From Eutreptiella sp. 'Long Island Sound 2002' (lineage: Eukaryota; Euglenozoa; Euglenophyceae; Eutreptiales; Eutreptiaceae): a DNA stretch of 64,000 nt. Position numbers and translations under genes: made by a program. Positions 1 to 7,909 of the stretch are shown here, piece after piece. How positions within the stretch are numbered: the first letter of the stretch is position 1; the number at the start of each line of letters is the position of its first letter. The notes under the pieces are model-generated. The model was not told the origin of the DNA and ran no database searches. It saw only the letters and a program-made list of their open reading frames with translations. The stretch lies in contig OZ038382.1 in NCBI GenBank assembly GCA_964036045.1, positions 76,184,687 to 76,248,686 on the forward strand. The letters are read 5' to 3'.

Positions 1-648
1 GCTGAGACAAACTTAAGTGTTTTTATCACTCTTTTGTGGCCTAAAGTACACTTTCTCAAGGTAACTAGGGTTGTGACCCTAGCCCCCCCCATGAAGTTCA
101 CCCCTACCACTCAACTGAGCGGAGGTACCTTCCTTCATGGAGGTCATACCAAAATAAATCAGGCATTCCATGCTTGTGGGCCTTGGAGGTTAAGCCTAAG
201 TGGTCTCCCACCCCAAGACCCCTATACTCAATTGATTCTACCACTTATTGTGGTCCTACTTTGTAACTGTTTCTGAATTCAGTTGCTTGGCCAAGTCATT
301 TTCTGTGTGGTCCTGACATCTATGCCCCTCAGTCCTAACCAGCACCATTTCACCCAAAAGAGTGCACATGAAGTGCCTATTACAACCTCTGAGGCTAGAG
401 TCTGACCAATTTTCATATAAAACCTTTTGCATTATTCATTTGTGATTGAATCTATGTCCATATACCTGCTTTGTCTATCTGCAGCCCTTCTGTGTTACAC
501 TGGATTCCAAAACCAATCATTGATTTCATTGATTCGATCCATATTCAGTCCTTGCTCTACTTGCTGCTTTGGTTTGGGGTTTTCCACTACAAAACCAACT
601 TGCAGGAATACATCAAAAGACCTAGGGCATAATTCAAGGACATCTTTC
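1..648 (+). repeat. 5' LTR of chromovirus A (3' part only)
   Basis: This stretch is repeated almost base for base at 10,387-11,035 downstream of pol, which identifies it as the last ~650 bp of the 5' LTR; the rest lies before the window. Similar copies occur at 40,145-40,785, 48,542-49,248 (minus), 50,175-50,881 and 58,637-59,280 (minus). The LTR end is placed at 'catctttc', the last bases shared by all copies; it is not the usual CA, so the true end may be a few bases earlier. Confidence 0.9.
406..422 (+). promoter_or_regulatory. Candidate LTR core promoter (CCAAT + TATA box)
   Basis: CCAAT at 406-410 is followed by TATAAAA at 416-422, about 230 bp before the LTR end. The TATA element is kept in every LTR copy in the window, including 10,802-10,820 and about 40,560. 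A transcription start 25-30 bp downstream would leave roughly 200 bp of R-U5. The role is inferred from position and consensus only; a second TATA-like stretch lies near 9,619. Confidence 0.35.
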
Positions 649-664
649 CGGTAGCAGAGACAGT
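649..664 (+). other. Primer-binding site, tRNA-iMet-like
   Basis: Directly after the LTR end, CGGTAGCAGAGACAGT resembles the PBS TGGTATCAGAGCCAGG used by many plant retrotransposons that prime with initiator Met-tRNA. By eye 12 of 16 positions agree. The same sequence follows the LTR in both palindromic copies (50,882 plus; 48,541 minus). Confidence 0.55.
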
Positions 665-727
665 CCCTTGAGACCTTTTGAACCGACCCTGAGAAGTGCA
701 GAACAAAAGCTCAACAAAAAGTCCATA

Positions 728-2902
728 ATGTCCACACCAAGTGTAAGGACCTGGCCTATCCGAACTGTTCAAGTACAAATGGGCAGTGTGGACCACCCAA
801 TGAGTGAACCACCACACCGAGCACCACATCACCTCAGTGGCGCATCTGGGTCCCAAGGAGATCCAGAACGCAGAAGGGCGGAGAAGAATAAAGGCCTTAC
901 CACCGAGGCCTTAGCAGCACACGGTGGAGACAGCTTCAGTCACCTCCACAGACGTGTGGCTGCTTCAGTATCACGATCCAATTGCCCAGCTTCATCCTCA
1001 ACTGCCATTGAAGGACCTGAGGAATATGAGAAGCTGAAGATGAAGATGGACGAGTACATCATGCACGATGAGTACTACAAATCCATCCGTGGGGAAGATG
1101 GAGAGGAACCACTGGCTGTACATGGGTCCAGACCACGTACGGATCTAGGGTCCTACTCACACTCAGGCCCTCCGTCTACTGCATCCCTGCCAAGACGACT
1201 ACGACCTGAGTACCCAACCCCAAGGGCTCCCGAAGTGGGCCCAACACGAGTCGAAGAACATCATCCAAGGCCAACCTACGGTGCCCTGGATCAAACGGCC
1301 GAGCTGCTGGCCAAATTCCTGTCTGGATCAGAAGATCCAGATGTGACGGCCTTATCAGAGGCCATTAAGGCTAAACTGGGTATTGCAGAACCCTTACGCA
1401 AGCCTGAGTTCCTCTCTCTCTCTCCAGGGCTGAGTACCCTGGCCGAAGATCTCAAGAGATCGAGGGTCTCAAGGCTGTTGCCTAAGGTTACCTGCCCCAG
1501 CCCCTTTCACCCCCGTGCCAGGACTGTGCCTATGGCGGACCTACAGGACGTGCCTGTCACAGAGAGTGAGAGAAGAGGGCTGTCAGCCCTGGCCCCACTT
1601 GCCGGCGTGTCGCCTTCAGGCCTAACTCCAGGGGGTGGGAAGATGGGCAGACCAATTGCCCAGGCGAACATCCAGCTGGAACTGCCGGAGTTCGACCCTA
1701 AAAACCTGCCTGAATGGGCAGAAGAATTTGCGGAGTTCCTTTTGTTGACTGGCCAATCCCATGTGGATGTGGCCACCAAATGTCCACTGCTAAAACGCTC
1801 ATGCAAAAAGAAATTTTTGCAAAAACAGGTGAATCAGATTGTGAAAACCTGTTCTACTTGGGCGGAGGTACTCCTGAGGTTAGAGAAAACATTCCCAGTC
1901 TATGAGACTGACCTCAGCGTACGCACACAAATTGAGGAGCTACCTATGCTCCCGGAGTTTCCATCCGCTGCGCGAATTTCTGAGTATGTGTGCGACATGG
2001 AGTACTTATTTTCGAGGATGAATGTGGGCTCCTACGGAGCCACTGAGCCCCACCTGTGGCTCATGAGTAAGATTCCCCAGCGTACGTGGGATGATTGCCG
2101 CTCAACCTCTGAGAGGAAGAGCAGGACCCACTCGTATGATACTCTGGTGGATCTCTTGATTGAGCTAGCTCTTGAGAGAGAGAACGACTCCCACATGGAG
2201 AAGTTCCTCAAGAAGCATTTGGGACGAGGTGGTACCCCTACCCCTGAACGTGGCGAAGGGAAGGGGCATAAAAATCCCACTAACACCAACCAGGGAGGCG
2301 GTAAAGGGAGGGGCATCCTACGTGCCATGAACGAGGTTCCAACTGATGCAGGCACCCCCCCCCTGTTTTACTGCCGACCTGTCAATGACAAGGGGGGACC
2401 TTGTCATGCCTCTGACTGCGATCTCCGCAGTGGCTGTATGCTGCAGATGAAACGTCAGCAGCATACTAAAGATGGGAAAACTGTGACCCATCAGGACCAC
2501 TTCAGGTGTACCATCACCTGTGGTTACTGTGGCAAGCGTCGTCACTATGAGGACGAATGCCACATCAAGAAACGCGAGAGTGACAAACTCAAGCGTCAGG
2601 AGGCGGAGCGCCAGAAGAACCCGACGCCCGCCAGAAATCCCCCGAATGGGGATAAAGGTAAAGGAGGTGGCAAGGGGGGTGGTAAGACTGGACCCCCTAA
2701 CCCCCAGAGGCGCTCATCAGCGCCCGTTGCTACGCCTACTCCTGCTGCTACACCCGCTCCTGCCGCAGGTGTCCCCCAGAAGCGCCCCCAAGGGGATAAC
2801 GCTACCCCTGAGGGGAATAATTCTAAGAAGAGGCGCTTGGCCTGGATGGCCAAGGCCCTCATGGCTGCAGGAGTGGATGTGAAATTCCCTGATGAGGAAT
2901 AG
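728..2902 (+). CDS. gag: Gag polyprotein, Ty3/Gypsy chromovirus A
   Basis: 724 residues from ATG 728; the frame is open further upstream, but this is the first ATG and it matches the start in the other copies. The N-terminal ~300 residues are polar and Pro/Ser-rich. Residues ~318-500 look like a Ty3-type capsid (LPEFDPKNLPEWAEEF, then YDTLVDLLIELALERE). A CCHC zinc knuckle C-x2-C-x4-H-x4-C is at C598, C601, H606 and C611. The tail is Lys/Gly- and Ala/Pro-rich. Gag would form the virus-like particle and package the RNA. It ends at UAG 2900-2902, in the same frame as pol, so pol could be made by stop-codon readthrough. No break is seen. Confidence 0.9.
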   Translation: MSTPSVRTWPIRTVQVQMGSVDHPMSEPPHRAPHHLSGASGSQGDPERRRAEKNKGLTTEALAAHGGDSFSHLHRRVAASVSRSNCPASSSTAIEGPEEYEKLKMKMDEYIMHDEYYKSIRGEDGEEPLAVHGSRPRTDLGSYSHSGPPSTASLPRRLRPEYPTPRAPEVGPTRVEEHHPRPTYGALDQTAELLAKFLSGSEDPDVTALSEAIKAKLGIAEPLRKPEFLSLSPGLSTLAEDLKRSRVSRLLPKVTCPSPFHPRARTVPMADLQDVPVTESERRGLSALAPLAGVSPSGLTPGGGKMGRPIAQANIQLELPEFDPKNLPEWAEEFAEFLLLTGQSHVDVATKCPLLKRSCKKKFLQKQVNQIVKTCSTWAEVLLRLEKTFPVYETDLSVRTQIEELPMLPEFPSAARISEYVCDMEYLFSRMNVGSYGATEPHLWLMSKIPQRTWDDCRSTSERKSRTHSYDTLVDLLIELALERENDSHMEKFLKKHLGRGGTPTPERGEGKGHKNPTNTNQGGGKGRGILRAMNEVPTDAGTPPLFYCRPVNDKGGPCHASDCDLRSGCMLQMKRQQHTKDGKTVTHQDHFRCTITCGYCGKRRHYEDECHIKKRESDKLKRQEAERQKNPTPARNPPNGDKGKGGGKGGGKTGPPNPQRRSSAPVATPTPAATPAPAAGVPQKRPQGDNATPEGNNSKKRRLAWMAKALMAAGVDVKFPDEE

Positions 2903-2926
2903 GGGGGCGGCTCCGAAGAGGAGGAC
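2900..2926 (+). promoter_or_regulatory. Gag-pol UAG readthrough site
   Basis: gag and pol are in the same frame with only the UAG at 2900-2902 between them. The next 24 nt are open and encode GGGSEEED, leading directly into the protease. The stop is followed by GGGGGCGGC, a purine-rich context reminiscent of the gammaretroviral UAG readthrough signal. The stop and the 24-nt spacer are kept at 46,253 (minus) and 53,170 (plus). Readthrough is inferred; a reinitiation mechanism is not excluded. Confidence 0.65.
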
Positions 2927-5900
2927 TTGGTTTTCTGGATCCTCGTGAAAATCGGGGATCAGGTTTTTCGAGCAGTGCTTGATACCGGTGCAACACTTTC
3001 CATAGTGGCCCGGCGCCTGCTTAAAACTTTCAGGAAGACCAAGACTGTGGCCATAAGAGTAGGGGATGGGCGTACCATCCATTCCTTGGGGGGGGTCGAT
3101 GTGACCATATGTCTGGGCGACGAAACCGTGACCCAACACTGCAGAGTGTTGGACACTGACGCCTTTGACATTGTCATTGGCACTGACTTTCTAGGAAGAA
3201 ACCCCCAGGTTAAAATGCTGTCCCTACAGCGTCCTTACTCTTTGCACTGCGACTTTGGCAGTGGGCTATTCTCCGTTCCTTTGGAGCTGTCAGGACGAAA
3301 AGAGTCTGGGCTGCGCTACGCAACCAAGACGAACTATCGTACTGAAAACTACCAACTGGCCCGTCATGTTCTCGAAAATGGACTGGCGGCCCTTCAGGTA
3401 AACCTGGATGAGATCCAGGTGGAATTGTTTGCGAGCCAACAACAGCACATCATGCAGTTGTACTGCTCGAAACAAATGAACAATGCTTTCCGATTCTTCT
3501 GGAAAGCAATGGGCCTAGCGTATGCTAACCCTCCCTTCTCCCTGCTCGCGAAGGTTCTAACCAAGATCGCTTATGAGGGAGGAAGGGTTGTTATGTGCAT
3601 CCCTGACTGGGGTTGCTCTGGTGAACATGCTTACTGGCGCCGTATGCTTGACCGAATGACCGTGGGAAGAGTGCAACTCCCCGACGGCCCCATCTATGTG
3701 CCTGAGGACTCAGACACAGCTATGCAGGCCCCTGAGTGGGCCAGTTTCCTGTCCATCATCGATGGATCTCTCAATCCTGTACCCCTGTGTGACCTGGACC
3801 AGGTGCTACTAAAAGAGGTCATGGCCGAAAATCGTGGCCTGACCCTTTATGATCTCAAAAATCGATCTCCTGAGCACCTATCTGCCACACTTACAGGGTG
3901 TGAGTCTCCTGATGACTATCTGGAACCTGCAGCTGTAAAAGAGGATGCAGACGACCAACTGTCTGAGATCGCCAGCACTATTCCCTCTGTTGATCCCAGC
4001 TGTGTTGACCTAAAACATAGTGCTTTCCTGGCCCAGCTGTTGCTAGAGGAGGTAGATCTAGAGTCAACCTCTGAACCCGCTTCCTCTGTTGGGAAACCAG
4101 TGCTACACATGCAGCCTGTGCACACAGGTGAACCCGTGGCCCGGAGTACTGATGCTCTGGCACGGCCTGCTGCTAATAAAATGCCCTTGTCTGACCATGA
4201 CACGCAAGAACTCCGACGGCTGCTGTACCTGAAGGCCGAAGGTATTGAGCGCCAAGAGCGGCTGCAATACCTCAGACAGACCTGGAAATACTCCATCTGG
4301 TCTGAGGAGGACGATGAGTCCTATACGCTGCCTGATCCTGAGATACCTCTAGTGTACTCTCTACACTATGGGCAGCAATGTCCCCCTGAGTGGGACGATG
4401 GTACTGTACCTGCCGAAACTGCTGATCGGCATAAAAAGAAAGAACATGGAAAAAGCAACCTCCATGCTGAGGAGGACTTCCTTCAGAAAGTCGAGAGTCT
4501 TAACCTTGACCCCCGCCTGAAGAAACTGCTTATAACCTATGAGGAGGTGTTCGGCGCCTTGCCGCCTCCTCTATCTTGCAAAAAACTGGTCCAGATGGAC
4601 CTGAAATTGAAACCAGAATTTGAAAAGACGCGAGTGAGGCGTCGTCCCTATCCCGCTCCACAGGAACAGGTTGAAGAAATCGAGCGCCAGATCCAAGAAT
4701 GCATTGATGCTGGCCTCGTTGAAGAGTACAAACATGGGGACTATCCCCATCACTGCAGCCCCTGTTTCCTTGTTGCTAAACCAGGGTCGACTGCTCTACG
4801 TCTTGTTGTAGACTATGGTGAGGTCAACAAGAAAACCCAGAACCACTCAGGGAGTATTCCTAACATGGAAAACACCCTGGAGCGTATTGCCAAATGCAGG
4901 TATAAGACCAAAATGGACAAACGCTCTAGTTTCTGGCAGGTTGACCTAACCGCCGCAGCCCAAGAGCTGCTTGCCTTTATAACCCCTAAGGGTCGTGTCT
5001 TCAAGTGGAAGGTTATGCCTTTCGGGGTGGCTAACGCCCCAGCGCTCTTCCAGGAGCTTATGAACAAAATTTTGTACATACTGAGGCGCAGGCCTCTAGT
5101 ACAAGAGTTGATTTCTCGGGGTGCAGAAATGGAGGCTCACATCGACGACGTGAGTTTGGGTACTAATACCAAAGAGGACCATGTCCTTCTCCTCCGTGAA
5201 TTCTTCACTGTCTGTCAAGAAAACCATCTCCGAATCAAACTCGAAAAATGCGAGTTTATGAAAGAGGAGATGGAGTATTTGGGTTTCAACGTGGGGTATG
5301 GCTGGTGGAAACCAGCCGCGTCTAAGATGCAGCCCCTACAGGACATGCAGATTCGCGATGACCCTAAGAAGGGTCTACACGATGTGAGGAGTTTTATGGG
5401 CGCCTTTAATTTCTATCGGCGTCACATCCACAATTTTACTTACTCCTCTGCACCCCTCACTGACCTAATCAAGAAAACTACTCCCTGGAGGTGGACCTCC
5501 AGAGAGGAAGAGTGTTTCCAGGAGTTGAAGAAGAAGATTGCCTCCTCCAACTGCCTGGGAGTTCCCCGCCCTGAGGGCGAGATAGTCCTGATCACTGATG
5601 CCAGTGATGTAGGGGGGGGAGGTACGATCTACCAATGGCAGGAGCTTAACCCCGCTGAGCTAACCCACTGCCATTATCGTACTACTGGACTGAACCGTGA
5701 TGGTTCGTTGAAACATGACTATCCTACCAGTGAGTGGCCACTGGTGCCACTGGGACACTGGAATTGGAAGTGGAACCAAGCGCGTTCCAACTACAGCACC
5801 TATGACCAGGAACTCCTGGCCGGTATGTTGGTGCTATCTTCACAATCCCGACTCCTGAGGTCTAACCCTATTGTCTGGCTGTGTGACCAGGAGCCTGTGA

Positions 5901-7705
5901 AGTCTTTTCAGAAGGGCCCACCACCAGAAAAAGCGAAGCTAAAACGGTGGTGGACTTACCTGAGCCAGTTCAGGCTGACAGTGCATCATATCCCCGGGAT
6001 TAAGAATGAACTGTCTGACTATATATCGCGCAACAGCTTCGATGCGCTTATTGGTGAGAGCTGTGAGGCACTCGCCAAAGAGGCTTTCCAGCGTATGGAT
6101 GTCCAGCTTGACCTGTCCATGCGCACTGCTGGAATCCTGGAGGGTTGGAGTCTAACGGACTATCAGTCAGAGTATGAAGAAATTCTACAAACCCTCAACA
6201 CTGGTCTCGAACCCCGTGTCATTGACGGGCACCAGTGGTATAAAAACAATCAGTACCTCTTCTACGAGGACCGAATTGTGGTGCCTGAGGCACGACTGGA
6301 TGGGTGCCTACAGTGGTCCCATCTCAGTTCTGGTCACACTGGCGCTAATCGCTCAGTGGACTTTTTCCGTGAGTGTTTCTACTCTAGTCTAACCCTGACT
6401 GAACTGAGGTCGCGTATGCAGACCATTGTGGATGCTTGTGGCTGTCATGCCAGCAAGCAAAGTGACAGTAGGGATAGGGGTCTGATCTCCAGCTTACCCA
6501 TACCCTATTGTGCTAACTCTCTTCTCTACGTGGATTACATCCACGGCTTACCACGCTTTGGCGGCTATGATAGTTGCCTCGTGGTCACCTGTGGTCTATC
6601 TCGCTTCACCCGTGTGTTCCCTTGCAATAAGAAAATCACAGGTGAGCAGACTGTAAAAATGTTGGTCGAACAATGGTTCGAACCCTATGGAGCACCTAAA
6701 CAGGTGCACTCTGATGAAGATGTACGCATCCGCAGTGACACTGGGTGGTACAAACGAGTGCTAAATGCCCTCAACGTGGAGGTAACCACAGGTGTGCCCT
6801 ACACTCACACGTCTAACCCTCTCTGTGAGAGACAAAACCGTGTGGTGGAGCAAAACTTAAGAATCCTGATGAAACAGGAGCGCACCAAGGACTGGGTACG
6901 CCTAGTGCCCTGGGCAGTTCTGTCCATGAACTCACAGCGGAGCTCTTCTACGGGTTTCACCCCCCACGAACTGTTCCATGGAGGACGACCTGCTTGGTTC
7001 TTCAAAACCCCCTTTCCTGAGGACTTCAAGAGCCCTGTGGGAGATTGGCTAGAACACAAGCAGTCTCTGGCTAACCAGGCTGGTACTAACCTGAGGCACA
7101 TTCGTGACCGTGAACAGAGCCGACGGAACCGCCTACGGCGACCTGCCAGCTTCAAGGTTGGTGACCTTGTTTTGGTACACCATTCACGCCTACCCTCCTG
7201 GCCACGTAACTGCCTACAGGACCCTTACTTTGGACCCTATCGTATCATCAGGATAGATGGATCCAGGATCCATGTCAGGTGCAGTCCACGTCTAGGTGGT
7301 GAACTGCTATGTGCTCCTAAGCAGCTGAGGCACTATCACTCCCCTGACGACTTGTCTTGGGATGAGTGGCGCCTCAGCGACAGTGAGATTGAACGTATAG
7401 ACCTAGAGAACGCTGCCAGTCCAGAGGAGGCAGACGAACTCGAAGAGATGACCGCCGATGAGATGGCAGTCGATGGTTACTACGTGGTTGCAGGTATTGC
7501 TCGCCACGAGTATAAACAGGGCTGGAAATTCCTTACCCTGTGGGATGGCTATGGGTTGTCCGACGCGACCTGGGAACCTATGTCAGCCTTCATACAACCA
7601 GATGGGAGTATCAACCCCATCTTCCGCACTTATCTCGTTGAGAACAACGAGGGGCAGCTCCTAACCCGTGCTGAGACTATGTCCCAGCGTAAGAAGCGAA
7701 ACTAA
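2903..7705 (+). CDS. pol: Pol polyprotein with Dam-like segment and chromodomain, chromovirus A
   Basis: About 1,600 residues, uninterrupted; numbering from codon 2927. Aspartic protease with DTGA at 19-22. Residues ~155-265 resemble a DNA adenine methyltransferase segment (ELFAS, then NPPF at 201-204). An acidic linker follows. Reverse transcriptase ~560-770 has RLVVDYGEVN, MPFGVANAPALFQ and the active site HIDD at 738-741 in place of YxDD. RNase H has TDAS (D891), the Glu in TYDQELLAG and a terminal HHIPGIKNELSDYIS. Integrase has an H/C zinc-binding region, D1203, D1263 and E1301 (37 between the last two), then an FGPYRIIRI module. A chromodomain closes the protein at ~1517-1560 (WDGYGLSDATWEP). 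This order (PR-RT-RH-INT-chromodomain) defines chromoviruses. Expression probably needs readthrough of the gag UAG. Confidence 0.92.
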   Translation, partial: GGGSEEEDLVFWILVKIGDQVFRAVLDTGATLSIVARRLLKTFRKTKTVAIRVGDGRTIHSLGGVDVTICLGDETVTQHCRVLDTDAFDIVIGTDFLGRNPQVKMLSLQRPYSLHCDFGSGLFSVPLELSGRKESGLRYATKTNYRTENYQLARHVLENGLAALQVNLDEIQVELFASQQQHIMQLYCSKQMNNAFRFFWKAMGLAYANPPFSLLAKVLTKIAYEGGRVVMCIPDWGCSGEHAYWRRMLDRMTVGRVQLPDGPIYVPEDSDTAMQAPEWASFLSIIDGSLNPVPLCDLDQVLLKEVMAENRGLTLYDLKNRSPEHLSATLTGCESPDDYLEPAAVKEDADDQLSEIASTIPSVDPSCVDLKHSAFLAQLLLEEVDLESTSEPASSVGKPVLHMQPVHTGEPVARSTDALARPAANKMPLSDHDTQELRRLLYLKAEGIERQERLQYLRQTWKYSIWSEEDDESYTLPDPEIPLVYSLHYGQQCPPEWDDGTVPAETADRHKKKEHGKSNLHAEEDFLQKVESLNLDPRLKKLLITYEEVFGALPPPLSCKKLVQMDLKLKPEFEKTRVRRRPYPAPQEQVEEIERQIQECIDAGLVEEYKHGDYPHHCSPCFLVAKPGSTALRLVVDYGEVNKKTQNHSGSIPNMENTLERIAKCRYKTKMDKRSSFWQVDLTAAAQELLAFITPKGRVFKWKVMPFGVANAPALFQELMNKILYILRRRPLVQELISRGAEMEAHIDDVSLGTNTKEDHVLLLREFFTVCQENHLRIKLEKCEFMKEEMEYLGFNVGYGWWKPAASKMQPLQDMQIRDDPKKGLHDVRSFMGAFNFYRRHIHNFTYSSAPLTDLIKKTTPWRWTSREEECFQELKKKIASSNCLGVPRPEGEIVLITDASDVGGGGTIYQWQELNPAELTHCHYRTTGLNRDGSLKHDYPTSEWPLVPLGHWNWKWNQARSNYSTYDQELLAGMLVLSSQSRLLRSNPIVWLCDQEPVKSFQKGPPPEKAKLKRWWTYLSQFRLTVHHIPGIKNELSDYISRNSFDALIGESCEALAKEAFQRMDVQLDLSMRTAGILEGWSLTDYQSEYEEILQTLNTGLEPRVIDGHQWYKNNQYLFYEDRIVVPEARLDGCLQWSHLSSGHTGANRSVDFFRECFYSSLTLTELRSRMQTIVDACGCHASKQSDSRDRGLISSLPIPYCANSLLYVDYIHGLPRFGGYDSCLVVTCGLSRFTRVFPCNKKITGEQTVKMLVEQWFEPYGAPKQVHSDEDVRIRSDTGWYKRVLNALNVEVTTGVPYTHTSNPLCERQNRVVEQNLRILMKQERTKDWVRLVPWAVLSMNSQRSSSTGFTPHELFHGGRPAWFFKTPFPEDFKSPVGDWLEHKQSLANQAGTNLRHIRDREQSRRNRLRRPASFKVGDLVLVHHSRLPSWPRNCLQDPYFGPYRIIRIDGSRIHVRCSPRLGGELLCAPKQLRHYHSPDDLSWDEWRLSDSEIERIDLENAASPEEADELEEMTADEMAVDGYYVVAGIARHEYKQGWKFLTLWDGYGLSDATWEPMSAFIQPDGSINPIFRTYLVENNEGQLLTRAETMSQRKKRN

Positions 7706-7909
7706 CTACCCTGTGTCAGTCTACTGACCCTGTCTGTGCCCTGCAGACCCATGCCTATGGTTTCCAGCGTGAGCCAGGTGACCGCTTATCAAGATGGCAG
7801 TCACCCAGCGAGTGTTTGCCTTGTTGACCATGTGTTGCATGGGTACTGCCCTAATGTAATGACCTTGGTGAGCCAACGAAGAACGGTGGCTTTCTACACC
7901 AGGGGGGAA
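7706..7909 (+). other. Chromovirus A 3' untranslated region and polypurine tract
   Basis: Non-coding sequence between the pol stop and the 3' LTR. It ends in the polypurine tract AGGGGGGAA at 7901-7909, which would prime plus-strand DNA synthesis. The B copies carry about 165 bp more here (57,975-58,140), and element C lacks a different block, so the segment varies by deletion. Confidence 0.75.

Noticed and set aside
34-654. Small frames inside the LTRs (about 60-120 codons)
   Set aside because: They recur in each LTR copy but vary in length and frame and have no recognisable product; they are parts of non-coding LTR.
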